Of a stretch of DNA of 64,000 nucleotides, positions 22,616-34,283 are shown piece after piece. The DNA is taken from NCBI GenBank assembly GCA_033060915.1, contig CM065384.1, positions 11,888,001 through 11,952,000 on the forward strand, in the 5' to 3' direction. Under the pieces are notes generated by a model, which had not been told where the DNA came from, did not search any database, and saw nothing but the letters and a program-made list of their open reading frames with translations. Both the position numbers and the translations under genes were made by a program. The stretch's first letter is position 1, and each line of letters opens with the position of its first letter. This DNA comes from Euryodendron excelsum (taxonomy: Eukaryota > Streptophyta > Magnoliopsida > Ericales > Pentaphylacaceae).

Positions 22616-24690
22616 TGCTTAGAGGATTAGGCCATTATCATGTCTCTCTACCCTTCACTTATCTATGATCTTAAATTAACTTATCCAATCCTATCTACTC
22701 TTAAATTTCAAAATCAATTTTTCAAACATGTCATTCCTTGCATTCAATTCATATTTAATCATTCTGTCATGCATTAAGTTTGTCATCGAAGTACTGAATT
22801 GTTGCATTTTATTTTGTAGGTGGGCCATGTTCATTTTAAATTTTATCGTTTATATAAATTGCCTTGAATGACAAGATAGAATGGATAGGATGGATGAGAG
22901 TTGTTGAGCCCTTTCCTCCGCTTTTCAAAAAATCTCACACTTCCACTGCACGTGCACCTACATTTACATATTTGCATTCTTTGCCTGATGATAACCCTTT
23001 TACTTAGAAGGGGGGATGGTACTTTGGTTGTGGACAGATGTTATGTTAGTTTCTCAGCCTACGGTCTCATGATGTTCGCCCGCTCAGATCACCAACCGAT
23101 AATGGCACCACATCGGGAAGTGGGCCTAGGTTTGAATATTTGGGAACCGAGCCTTCTTAAGAAGCATTAGTAAACCCTCAACCTCATGCTTATGTAGAAA
23201 CCCTACATAGCCAAACCTCTGTCGGATTTAAGACACTCACATCGATTTCAAAATCATGGAGGAAAGGGCGACTGTTTTACTTTCCTTTATTCTTGTTTAT
23301 TCCTACTGTTATAATGCTTGAATAATGTTTATGCATGCATGTTTATTGTACTATTGCATTCTCTTTCCATATGCTCTTGCATACACATGCATGCATTCAA
23401 TGCTTTATCTTAAAACAAGAGTTTCAAAGCAACTCAAGTCATTGCATCTTCATGCATGTAATCAATCAATAGAGAGTGACACCAAGCTCACTCTCCCTTA
23501 CATAAAAACCTACCAAAATTCTAAGGGTTCCCACGTAACCCTAAAGACTCATGGCATACATTTCAAGCCACTTCATGAAGAGGGGCCCTAATGCCTCTAT
23601 CCTCATGGAGATAGGGTTGCCAAGAAGACAAGGGGCAACCAAAAAGTAAGATCTCTCAATGATCTCCTCAATGTCAAACTCAAAGAAGGCGAATCAAAAG
23701 ATTTAAGAGTAGTTTAGGATTTTAAATGTAAAAGTAGATAGGCGAAAGTTCCAAGGAAAATGTTCTCCCTCCCCCTATTAAAATATATTTTGATTCACTT
23801 GTATTTAAACTCAAAAGCTTAATATACCCTTTTACTTCCTGCAAATGAATGTGTGAATGAATGTACATTCCCCATCAATGGTAAAATATCTGCACACAAG
23901 GGCAAACCCACTATCTCTGAAAAGTGAGCCTAATGCATCATGTTTAGTGCCCCCCTCAAAGAGCAGGGGCACATTTAGGAGATATATTACAAAAAAGCTT
24001 CCAAATCAAAACACTAAATTATCTTTTGTTTCTTGCCTTCTATTGTCTCTCCCCCCCCCCCCCCCCACATCTCCAAATACCAAGAAAATCAAAGGCAAAA
24101 GCAAGACAAGAAGAGGGTCTTCAAAACCATTCATTTACTGTTATCATACTACTCACATGTTCAATTCCATTATGCTCATGCATCCATATCTGTTCGAGGA
24201 TAAGAGTTTTAAGAAACTCAAGTCATTAGATTCTCATGCATTTAATCAACCATAGAGAGAAAGGAGCAATCCAATCTCATGTTAATCGAACCTACCAAAA
24301 CTCTTAAGGGTTTCTCAACCCTAAGGATTCATGGCCTGCATAGAACTATATCTCAAGAAAGGCCCAAATCTCTCTTCATCCATAGAGGCGGGATTGCCCA
24401 AACAAAGAAACATCAACCAGCCCATGCCGAAGAGGTATTATATTGCACAAGGGGCAAAACCCCGCCTTCAAGATGGACTTAGCATCATATCTAGATCCCT
24501 TAGATAAAGGGCCTCCATAGGACATATATTACATAAAACCTTCAACTTCACATGCTAACTACATTTTGTTTCTCTTTTTCTTTTTCTAGGTCTAAGAGCA
24601 CAACCAAACCCATGGGACCCTCCTGCGTCCTACCCCGTTCATAACTCATGCATGGATGAGCCCAATTAAGAGAGATGATCCACAAGAAGA
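22616..24690 (+). other. TatC leader/backbone shared with TatB, with internal duplication
   Basis: This part aligns with the reverse of TatB from about 52640 down to about 50560. It contains a diverged direct duplication: 23395-24066 resembles 24175-24590 (shared landmarks CTCAAGTCATT, ATGCAT, TAATCAA, CTACCAAAA, ATATATTACA and TTTTGTTTC). Short ORFs such as 22901-23170 have no recognisable domain. A C16 run lies at 24051-24066. I see no gag. Confidence 0.6.
24051..24066. repeat. poly-C tract (16 C)
   Basis: A homopolymer at the end of a pyrimidine stretch in the first leader duplicate. Confidence 0.95.
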
Positions 24691-26150
24691 GATGGACCAT
24701 CGGTCCATAAAATTCCATATCTCAGCCAAGGCCTTGGCACCATGTTGCCATTCCACCCTGTCCTCAAGCTCCTGAAGCAATCCTTGCGCAATCATATGAG
24801 GCATGTAGTAAATGGCATGATTCACAAACCTGTCTGAGAAGCTTGTTTCAAAAAGGGAGATTCATTTTGAACCTAACTTTCAGCTTTTAATTTAAATTTG
24901 AGCATGAAAATAATATCATTTAAATGAAAAAGGTTAAAAGTTCTCATGTTTATATCATTTATCTCAAGGCTTTCCATGAATAATGGTTTCCTCCAGGAAT
25001 TTCTCTTTGAAATATTTTACCCTGACTTATAGGATAAGATAGCTCAAGCACCACCTCTAACTCCAAAAAGAGGGGAGAGAGAAATAGAAAGCACAGAGAA
25101 AAGGGAAATGTAAATTTTCACATAAACTTGTTAAAGTTCAAAGAGTGACTTTCGAAGGGCAACCTGGCAAAGCAGTAAGTAACTACACTTTCGAAAAGAA
25201 GATTAGCGCACATTGGCAAGCCAGAGATGATTAAATCTTTGCAAAAAATTCAAAAAGACCAAAAAGATTGATGATAGTGTTTGTCCTACACGTGCACAAT
25301 CACTGGGGAAAATATTCAATTATGAACAGATTGATGTACATATTTTTTTGAGGTTGAATCTTGAATGCATGATCACTTGTATAAATATGAGTCAACGATT
25401 TTGATCATCTTTACCATATTGGTGTTTTATGTTCATTTTAACGCATACTTCTTATGACTTCTTAGAATATGGAATCAACCTTTATGATCTATTTTAAATG
25501 GTTCTGCCATTATTAAATATTTGTTGATTATCTCATACCTAGATTGATATTTTGTCGATTCCCTCTCGTATCACTTATGAAAAATGCTACCAGTGAATTT
25601 GAGTGCAACTACTATTATTATGTGATAAGAGGGGATGACTACCTACTCATGTGTGTGAAAACCGCCATATTTTTACATTTCAATATTTCCATCATTGGAG
25701 AGATAGGGTTGGATTTCCACAAAAAAAAAAAAAAAAAAAAAAAAAAAGAAAGAGCATGGGATGAAACAGGTTTGAGTTCTAGGTGTGTTAATCCACGAGC
25801 TATTAAACATAGTATGCCATCCTAGATCACGCTTAGGTTCTATATTTTCATTGAAGTTCACGCTTACACCACTACATTGTCGCTAATATGGTCTTGATCA
25901 TCTCATGACTAATTGTGCTCATTTTTGTGGTTTCATGCATACTTGATGTTGATCTTTTCAAGCGATGCTGCATCTTGATATTCATAAATCTATATTTGTC
26001 CTACATTAATTAATCATGTCTTTATAGGGCCCTTATAATTTGAAAAAAAAATTTCAATAGCTCTACCTAAAAATTAGGCTTTCATGCACTTCTTAATAGC
26101 TTTCAAGGTTTTCTCAAACTAGGGAAGGAAACTACCTACTGCTTTGCCAA
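24691..26150 (+). other. TatC-specific internal core
   Basis: About 1.5 kb has no visible counterpart in TatB, although both flanks do. I recognise no domain. It contains a 27-base poly-A run (25721-25747). The ORF over that run is low-complexity Lys and not credible. Confidence 0.5.
25721..25747. repeat. poly-A run (27 A)
   Basis: A homopolymer inside the TatC core. I see no flanking target duplication that would make it a retroposon tail. Confidence 0.95.
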
Positions 26151-26395
26151 AAGACAATGTCGGCTGTCACTCAAGAGCATCCACCGATCCAAAGAATGTC
26201 CTGGAAGAAACCGAGAGGTCTACTAAAGAGAGTTTTTCCTTCTAACAAGAGAGAAAGGGAGAGAATGAGTCAATGGGTTAAATCTCGGAGAATGGTGCAA
26301 ATGCTATCACATCCAATCCCTCCGATCATAACTGAACACGAATCCTGGGGCAAACCCAATGGGGCATGCATCCATTCTCATCCATATGTAAAATG

Positions 26396-26650
26396 TATAC
26401 ATTCATAAAAAAATATGATATGTATTCAATTCCAGTAGTGTATGTGCATTCATAAAAAAGTATGACATACATTCAATTCCATTCCTGTATAAAGTATGAC
26501 TTGCATGTGAATTCATCAAAAAGTATGACATGCATTCAATTCCATTCCTGTATAAAGTATGACTTGCATGTGAATTCATCAAAAAGTATGACATGCATTC
26601 AATTCTATTCATGTATGTATATTCATCAAAAAGTATGGCATGCATTCACC
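26396..26650. repeat. 63-bp tandem repeat in TatC 3' region
   Basis: ATTCATCAAAAAGTATGACA begins at 26511 and again at 26574, with partial copies on both sides. A homologous but more diverged array is in TatB at about 47990-48170. Confidence 0.85.
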
Positions 26651-26707
26651 TCTTTAATCGTGCATTTTTAGAATTGACATAAATAAATTATTTTTGCACA
26701 AAAACTT

Positions 26708-26708
26708 A

Positions 26709-26773
<65 letters not shown>
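26708..26773. repeat. compound (CT)n(CA)n microsatellite
   Basis: About 7 CT units then about 25 CA units. TatB has only a short GA stretch at about 47845-47860 in the corresponding place. Confidence 0.95.
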
Positions 26774-26774
<1 letters not shown>

Positions 26775-27302
26775 TAGGAAATAAGGAATGGGGCAAAGCA
26801 CCAAAAGGAGCTAAAAAGAAACCACCCCTCTACCAAGAAACCTCAGACATCTCCAGTATCGGCATGCCTCAAAAAACTCAGACTGCTATAGTTGACAGGA
26901 GACAAGAGAATGAGGTAATGACCTACCCCCGACCTCCTAATCAACCTCGATTTAAACTTTTTGAAACTGTGAAACCTGGGGCAATACCTAACCCTACACC
27001 TCCATTTTAAACCAGTTAATCCATTCAAAACAAACCAACCAAAGATGTTTGACCATTCACAGACCTCAAACTATTCAAAAAGAGCCCTTACTATATCCAA
27101 AGATCAACTCAAGATGTTCAATTTCAGAGAAGAAAAATCCCTTCAAAGACATATCAACAAGAATCCTATCATCAAAACTCAACAGTCAAGCCAACACCAT
27201 GCATTCCAACATCTCAAGTAAAGACAAACAAATGACCTCACCTACAAACTCTAAGATAAAAACATCACAAACATGAGATAACCTCCCATGGTCCCTATGC
27301 TT

Positions 27303-27630
27303 AAAGCGAAGACATCAACCTTGGACTTCTCGATAGGAGCATCATTCGCCAGACAGAGTGTCAGTTCAAGAAGTATCAAGACACCAACCTTGGACATCCC
27401 CAGAGGAGTATCGTTCTGTCAGACAGAGTGTCAGTTCAAGAAGTATTAAGACACTAATTGTGGACTTTCCCAGAGGAGTATCATTCCGCCAAATGGAGTG
27501 CAGTTCAAGAAGTATCAAAAAAATCAACCATAGACTTCCCTAGAGGAGTATCATTCGGCCAGATGGAATGCTAGTTTAAGAAGAATCAATTTCCCTAGAG
27601 GAGTATCATTTCACAAGACGGAATGCCAAA
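27303..27630. repeat. 70-bp minisatellite in TatC (about 4.6 units)
   Basis: CAGTTCAAGAAGTAT occurs at 27362, 27432 and 27502, with a variant at about 27572 and a shorter last unit. Each unit also carries GAGGAGTATCATTC. It occupies the place where TatB has its antisense ORF. Confidence 0.9.
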
Positions 27631-27900
27631 CATCGACCATGAGCCTCCTCAAAAGGGTACCTCAACCTTAACCTTAGCATTAGCTTTGCTAGGGGTAGTC
27701 TCAACAACTCCAAAAACCTCATTTAGGGCATCCTCTACACTCTATAATAGCCCTAGCAAGGCCACGCTCTCCTCATTTGCAGCACTAGTCCTTTGCTTGA
27801 CCAAAGTAGATCTGGTCATTAGCTCCTACGTAGATCATTGTCTCCCAAATCAACCATCCTGAAGACATGCTAGAAGGAAAGAGATATGATAAAGAGACAG
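27631..27900. other. TatC segment between minisatellite and 48-bp repeats
   Basis: This short stretch ends with AGGTAAGAGGTATGCG, the counterpart of the sequence just upstream of the TatB antisense ORF. Neither strand has a recognisable domain. Confidence 0.4.
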
Positions 27901-27949
27901 GTAAGAGGTATGCGTAAAAAAATATAAGAAAAGTCACAATGAATTTTCT

Positions 27950-28200
27950 ATACATCGTGTTTTCAAAAGTCCAAATTTTAAGTCAAAATATATTTTCTAT
28001 ATATTTTGTCTTCAAAAATTCAAATTTTGAGTCAAAATAAATTTTCTATACATTTTGTCCTAAAAAATTCAAGTTTCAAGTTAAAATAAATTTTCTACAT
28101 TGTTTCTCACAGTTTCAAGCCAAAATGAAATTTCTATATATTTTGCCTGACAAAATAAATTTCCTACATGTTTTGTCCAAGTTTCAAATCAAAATGGTTT
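27950..28200. repeat. 48-bp tandem repeat in TatC
   Basis: Units of the form AGTCAAAATAAATTTTCTA recur about every 48 bp. TatB carries the same family at 46610-46845 on the other strand, so the array predates the two insertions. Confidence 0.8.
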
Positions 28201-29800
28201 CTAAACTTTTCCTTTCAAAGTCTATTTTCAAAATCAATTTCTAAGGTTTCTTAAACTTTTCCCTTCAAAATTTTATTTTTTAAATCAATTCTTAGGTTTG
28301 TCAACCTTTTCCTTTCAAAAGTTGATCTCAAAATCAATTTCTAAGGTCTCTTAACCTTCCCTTTCCAAAGTTATTTCAAAATCAAAATCCAAAATTAGTG
28401 TCAAAATCCAATTTCAAAGGTTTTATCCAAATTCATTTCTAAGATTTTCTAAGCCTCTCCTTCAAAAGGTTTCTATTCCAAATCAAGTTTCAAGGTTTTT
28501 CAAAACTCTTCTTTCCAAAGTTTTATCAATTCCTTATTCAAATTCAATTTAAAGATTTTCTAAAACTTTTTCCCTCAAAAAGTCTTACTCAAAATCAATC
28601 CTCATAAATTTTAAAGGTTTTCAATCCTCAAAACTCTTTTTTCCAAAGCTTTTATTAATTCCAAGATTTTTTAAATTCTATCTTCAAGAAGCTCTGATTG
28701 AAATCCATTTCAAGGTTTTCTAAACTTTTTCTTTCAAAAGTCTTATGCAAGCTCTAAAGTTTTCTAAACTTTTTCATAAAAATAAAATAAAAAAGAGTTT
28801 CATTCGAATTCCATTTCAAGATTTCCTAAACTCTTTCTTCAAAGAAGTCTTATTCAAAATCAATTTTCAAGATTTTTTGACCCTTTTTCCTTCAAAAAGT
28901 CTTATTCGAGTTTCAAAATTCTTCAAATGTCAATTTCAAAATCAATTTTCAAGGGTTTCTAAACTTTTTCTTCAAAAGTTTTCATCAATTTTAGGTTTCT
29001 TTAAATCATTTTGAATTCCAATTCGGTTTTTGTTTTTTAAATTTTCATTCAAAATCCATTCCAAGGGTTTTCAAACTTTTCCTTCAAAATTTTTTGTCAA
29101 TTTCTTGGTTTCCTTAAACTTTTTCCTCAAAAGTTTTATCCAAAAATCCATTTCAAGATTTTTTAAAAATTTTCCTTTAAAAAGTTTTAATTTCTCCCAA
29201 GTTTTTCAGAGTCTTCTCTGCCAAAAAGAGCCCACTCTCAAGGGTTTTATCTCTTTTTCTTTAAAAAAAGATTTTATTTTAAAGATTTTCAACTCTTTCT
29301 TCATTTCAAAAATTTTTTCCAGAAAGACCTCTATTCTCAAGGGTTTTATCTCTTTTTCCTTCAAAAAGATTTTATTTAAAAAAAATACCTTCTAGGTTTT
29401 CTTAACTTTCTCCTTCAAAAAGCTTGATTTCAAAAATACATTTCTAGGTTTTCTAACTTCTTCCTTCAAAAAAGTTTCATTTCAAAATCATTTTCCCAGT
29501 TTTTCAAAACTTTTTCCTTCAAAAAGTTTAATCTTAAAATCATTTCTCAGGTTTTCCAAGCTTAATTCTTCAAAAGCTCCGTTTTAAAAAATGTTTTAAA
29601 GGTTTTCAAACTTTCTTCCTTAAACGGTTTCATTCTCAAAAGCATTTCATAGGTTTCCTTAGCTTTTTCCTTTAAAAGCCTCATCTTCAAACTTTTCGGG
29701 TCATTAAGCTTGCACCTTAAAAAGCCTATTTCTAGAATTCTAGGTTTTTAAACTTTTTCCTCAAAAATTTTGTTCCAAGTTTCAAAGATTTCCAAACCCC
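28201..29800. repeat. long degenerate pyrimidine-rich array before TatC 3' LTR
   Basis: Loose 50-60 bp units of the form CTTTTTCCTTCAAAAAGT, then TTTCAAAATCAATTTC, then AAGGTTTTCTAAAC run for about 1.6 kb. TatB has only about 0.7 kb of this (45900-46600). Phe/Lys/Ser-rich ORFs here (28745-29014 and 29030-29395) arise from the repeats and are not genes. Confidence 0.75.
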
Positions 29801-29987
29801 ACTAATTCAAATTCAAATTAAACCATTTCAGAAAGCCATTTCAAAATCATTTCAAAACAATCAACTTGAATTTCAAAATCATTTCAAAATCCAATTCAAA
29901 ATTCCCTACCAACTTCAATCCATCTGATTGCCCCACGGTCAATATGGGACCCTTACTCTGTCGTTTTCTACCTTCGACAAGCAAAGA

Positions 29988-30001
29988 CAAAAAAAGAGGG
30001 G
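29988..30001 (+). other. TatC polypurine tract
   Basis: ACAAAAAAAGAGGGG just before the 3' LTR, matching the minus-strand ACAAAAAAAGAGAGG of TatB. Confidence 0.8.
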
Positions 30002-31407
30002 CAACTATAAGTACCCCATTTTTGCTCGCTCGACAATCTCCAGCCCGGATAGACTCACATTCAAAACGACACAGACACATTCAAGGTCAAACTAGCTTTC
30101 TAGACTCAATCTAGTTAATCAACTACTTCGCAGGCCCACCAGGCCCAATATAAGCAAAATAATCAAAATGCCCTTGGAGCATTGGTTGGTCCAATTCCAG
30201 TTGGCATGTCTTCTTAAAGATAGTAAGTCCTTATTTCAACCTCAATTCCAATTCTAAATTGCACTCCAAGTCAATACAACTCAACTTGGCCCGTCTTTCG
30301 AGAAAGTTGATCCCTCATAAGGTAAATTCATCCAGTACAACACGTTTATCGAAAAAACTCCTTAGAACGGTATGTCTCTTCAAACTTGTCAACTGGGATA
30401 GAACCCAAGTTCCCGAGATGGTAGAGTAGTTCACTTTTGGTGCTTACTAGCCCGCCAACGTAGAATGTCCGCTATTTAGCATGTCAATTAGAAAAGTACC
30501 TAAGGCCTCGAGACCATCCCCCAGCTTCCCGAGATCAGGTAGCCTCTGAAATGTACACACACTGTAAGAGTGGTGAAAACACTCACAAATATCACAATCG
30601 TTAGAGTGGCGAAAACACTCAAGACCCGGGTCAACACTAGTGTTTGCTAGTCCACTTAGGTGAAAAATGACCAAACATCCCCTTGAGCCCTATCAACATG
30701 CTTCTCGAAAATGTACCTAAGTTCTCAAAGTGGTAAGTCCACCATTCCAAGATTGTTTCAAAGATAATGTAGCCCATTCTAGTGCCTTCCACTCGCTTTC
30801 GAATCAATTTCGAGAGCATCCGGTTAAAATGACCATTTTACCTCTAGGCATCCAATTGCCTTCGGGAACAACACCGGCTCTGAGTATCAAACTGCTTACA
30901 TTTTAAGAATGTTTCTAATAGTATTCCTAATCTTCTAATACCTTTCCAGACCATTATGAGTTTATTCCGGTAAACCTAGTACGAAATGATTGTTTTGCCC
31001 CCAGTGGGCCGGTCGCCTTTTCTAAACATACCGGCTCTAGGTATGAAATTGGAAATCCCTTGGGGCAATCTAAATAGTATTTTCAACCTTCAAGCCTTCT
31101 CATGGGTCACTCCAGGTTGATTTTGGTGTTTCTTTGGTTTAAATGACCGTTTGCCCCTAGTAGGTCGGTTACTCTTTTCCACTATTTCGGCACTAGTTCC
31201 CAAGTCAACTGCTTCTAGGACACTCTTTCAGGGGTTCCTGTTCATCGTTGACCTTTTGGATCATTCTTAAACTTTTTGGAGTCACTCCTAGTAGAGCTAG
31301 GCTAAAAATTACGTGGTAGTCATTAGGATAGATGCCCAAATCTTCTACCTTGCGTCTTAAGGATCAAAAGATTTGTTTCTTACCACCCTAACAAATTTCC
31401 TGAGGGA

Positions 31408-31417
31408 GTGGCGCCAC
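31408..31417. promoter_or_regulatory. GTGGCGCCAC palindrome, TatC 3' LTR U3
   Basis: A ten-base perfect palindrome 58 bp upstream of the TATA box. GACGCCACTA and AGGTGCCAAGG words follow it. Confidence 0.6.
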
Positions 31418-31474
31418 TAGTGCAAAATTAAGCCTGACGCCACTACAATAGGTGCCAAGGTCAGTTTAATTGCC

Positions 31475-31482
31475 TATAAATA
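31475..31482 (+). promoter_or_regulatory. TATA box, TatC 3' LTR
   Basis: TATAAATA in TGCCTATAAATACAAACC, homologous to 20549-20556. Confidence 0.65.
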
Positions 31483-34278
31483 CAAACCATCCCCTTGTGT
31501 AAAAACGATCCACAAACTCAGTCTAGAAATGCTGTCTCACTAAAAATAGGATTCAAAACACTAGTTCTCTTAAGCCTCCTTCAAACCCTAGCCTCTCTAC
31601 ACTCTATACAAACAAATCCTAGCTTTTATATACTCTATACACTGAAATACAAGCCTCCAAACATCCATTGAAGATCAAAGTGCTGCATACTCAAGGGTAG
31701 GTTTTCTTGTTAAGCAAAGCAATCAAAGAAAAGAGAAGATAAGGTAGGTTTTCTTGTTAAGTTATGTAATCCCCCTCTCTCTCTTCTCTCTCCTAACCCA
31801 CTTGGGTTCTCTTCTATTTTAATCCACATCTTCTATCTCCTTTTCTTGCATGTTTGAAACAAGGGACTTCTCGGTTCATGCCTATGAAGAATTATTGAAA
31901 GTCACCATGTTGTGAGCTTTTTTCAAGTTCAACCTAAGACGGTGTGGGTTTGGCCCCCTTGATTATGTGGTAAAGCCTAACCATGTATTTTCACGGCCCT
32001 ATTGCATTGTAATTGTCATGTTCATGCATAGCATTCAAGATTGCATTCAAAATTATTTTCAAGCTTGCATCAAAGTTCTTCTTCAAAACTTGCATTCAAA
32101 ACCTAATTCTTTCAAACTTGTTTTTAAAACCACAATCCTAAGATAATTATAACCATTCCATAGTTAGGATCACTTTAAGAAAGTGTTACATTAAATATTT
32201 TTCAGTAAATCCTAAATTATTTTTCAGTAAATCACAATTCTATAGTGATTCTAGCCATTCTATGGTTAGCGTTGCTTTAGGAAAGTGTTACATTCAATGG
32301 GATCATCAAGGTTCGAATCTTATTTTCAAAATCACAGTCCTAGAATGGTTCTAAACTTTTCGTGGTTAGAATTGTTTAGGAAAGTGAGATATTTAAAAGA
32401 CTTGCAAAAGTACATATTCAAACCTTTCCACAATAGTTTTTGCAAATCCACTTCCTAAAAAGCTATTTTAAAAAGTCTACTTTTCAAAAACTCTTTTTCT
32501 TGAAGTGCAATTCAAAACCCTAGAATCCGTGATTAGGAAACCTTAATTCATTTCCTAAAATCATGACTTTCTATTTGTCTTAGATTGAAACTTTTTCAAA
32601 CCCTTTTTCTACACAAAATCATAGGTTTCCAAATTCAAGATTTTCAAAACTAAAGCTTTTTAATTTTGAGTCAAATCAAATCTTGTCCAAATAGAAAACA
32701 AAATCAAATCTTTCAATTTTGAAAACTAAATCAAATTCTTTATTTTTGGAAATAAAATCCAATCTTTTGCTTTAGGAAATAGAAATAAAATTTTTTCTAA
32801 TTTCAATATTTCTATATTCCAAAAATTTCCTTCTTCAAAACTTTCCAAAAACAAACTTTTCCTTTTTCAATTAAAATCCGGTATTTTCAAATTCAAGTGC
32901 ATTGCATAAACTCTAGGTTCTAGGATTGCTTAGATCCTTAGTTACCTCAAACCTAGGTCAAACCATTTCAAATTCAAAATTCAAAATTCCAACTTTCCTA
33001 AGTTCAAACTTTCAAATCTTATTTTCAAATTTCAAATCTTTCTAAGTTAAAATCTTTCTAAATCAAATCGTGCCAAAATCAATTTTTTCTTAAAATGGAA
33101 ACTTTGCAAAGATAGAACTTTCCTAATTTGGAACCTTCCTAAATCAAGGCTTTCCTAAGTTCAAGCTTTCCAAATTCTAACTTTCCAAATTCTTCTAAAT
33201 CAAATATTTCAAAATCAAATTAAGTCTTTTCCAATCTTTTTAAAAATCAATCATTCCTAAATTGGAACTTTCCAAAATTAAACTTTCTAGAATCAAACTT
33301 TTCAAGTTCAAATCAAATCTTTCCAATTCAATTGCATGTTCCAACCCTAGGTTGTTTAAACCCTAGGTTATCTAAGACCTAGGATGTCAAAGCCCAAGTT
33401 TAACCCCTAACCATAAGTTAGGGAGCTTCAACTCTTTTCTAAACCAAGATGGTTTTCCAACTTCAATTCAAGTCAAGATGATTTCAAAGTTCAATTCAAA
33501 CTTTCCAAAATAAGTCTAAGTTCTACTTCAAAGTTCGATTTCAAATCTTCAAATCAAAGTTTGAATCAAACCCTTTTTAAGTCAAACTGTCTAAAGGCCC
33601 CAAAGTGTCTTTTCAAAACAAATAAGACTCCAAAGTGTCTATTTTCAATTAGACCCAATACCTGAACTACGACTAACCTGATTCCTAACAAAGGGATATG
33701 TAGGCAACCCTCATGGGTGCGGTCATAAACTTTTTCAAGTTTTCAATTTCACAATCATGTTCAAAATTTCAATTTCCTTTTTCAAAATCTTTTTTCAAGA
33801 TCAAATCATTTTCTTACACTTGCATACCATGCATCATATCAAATGTTTTTTATTCAAAAATTTTTCGAAGTGGATAGTATTCGACATTTGTTAATCTGAG
33901 ATTCTAATTGAGTAAACCTAGGGTGAAAAGACATGTGGGTACTACAAGGGTAGGATTGGGTGATAGCCTAGTGCATCTTCTCTATACGTAACCAACCCTC
34001 GGACCGTAGATCACTATTTTTAAAAGACCAAAATGGAAGTTTTCCTAAACCATTTCAAAAACTCTAAGTTTAATCTTCGGATTTCACTTAGTTTTAGGTG
34101 ACCTAACTCACCTTAACAAAGTTAGGTGGAGACTCCAAATTTTTTGCAAAAGTCCTTATTCAAATCGATTTTCAATTCAAACCTAGTCGCACTTGACCTT
34201 CTAGGAGGATGAGTTCTAACAAGAGAGTACCGTGTTTTTCTCACTTATTTCTCAAGTGTAAAAAATCGGGGCGCAAAA

Positions 34279-34283
34279 ATTAC
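34279..34283. repeat. Target site duplication of TatC, right copy (ATTAC)
   Basis: It follows the LTR end GCGCAAAA. ATAAC at 10261-10265 is the partner. Confidence 0.75.

Larger units (their letters stand above)
10266..34278 (+). mobile_element. TatC: non-autonomous Tat/Ogre-like element, plus strand
   Basis: The 5' LTR is 10266-10486 plus 19950-22595, split by Tekay. A primer-binding-type sequence is at 22598-22615. The internal region is 22596-30005 (7410 bp), the polypurine tract 29988-30001, and the 3' LTR 30006-34278 (4273 bp). Target duplications are ATAAC/ATTAC. Without the Tekay insertion the element is about 14.5 kb. No gag, protease, RT, RNase H or integrase stretch is recognisable in the internal region in any frame. 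LTR size, PBS-like sequence and 3' minisatellites point to the Tat/Ogre lineage. It sits between RT and RNase H of Athila1. Confidence 0.85.
30006..34278 (+). repeat. TatC 3' LTR (4273 bp)
   Basis: It runs from TATAAGTACCCC to GGGGCGCAAAA and aligns with the reverse complement of the TatB LTRs. The first 1.5 kb (U3) contains the CACTCT/GTTAGAGTGG subrepeats and GGCGCC words, then the TATA box at 31475. The remaining 2.8 kb (R-U5) is pyrimidine-rich. The 5-bp target duplication follows. Confidence 0.88.

Noticed and set aside
22901..23170. 89-codon ORF as gag of the Tat-like element
   Set aside because: No capsid or zinc-knuckle motif, and the TatB counterpart is not open.
24575..24600. Pyrimidine tract ending CTTTTTCTAG as an intron acceptor
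   Set aside because: The aligned TatB sequence reads a different dinucleotide at that point and no matching donor or exon is visible.
25700..25760. Poly-A run as the tail of a LINE, SINE or processed gene
   Set aside because: No target duplication, no upstream LINE or tRNA-like promoter boxes, and no gene-like sequence.
25544..25861. ORFs on both strands over the poly-A run
   Set aside because: The coding potential is a homopolymer of Lys or Phe, with no family resemblance on either side.
25160..26155. Inverted GGCAAAGCAGTA / TACTGCTTTGCC words as ends of a DNA transposon
   Set aside because: A 12-base inverted match is expected by chance in 64 kb, no target duplication flanks it, and the right copy is part of the backbone shared with TatB.
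27303..27630. Regular 70-bp repeats as a CRISPR-like array
   Set aside because: The units are contiguous tandem copies without unique spacers, in plant retrotransposon DNA.
28745..29395. Phe/Lys/Ser-rich ORFs of 89 and 121 codons
   Set aside because: They are translations of a degenerate pyrimidine-rich repeat array with no domain. Open frames are expected there.
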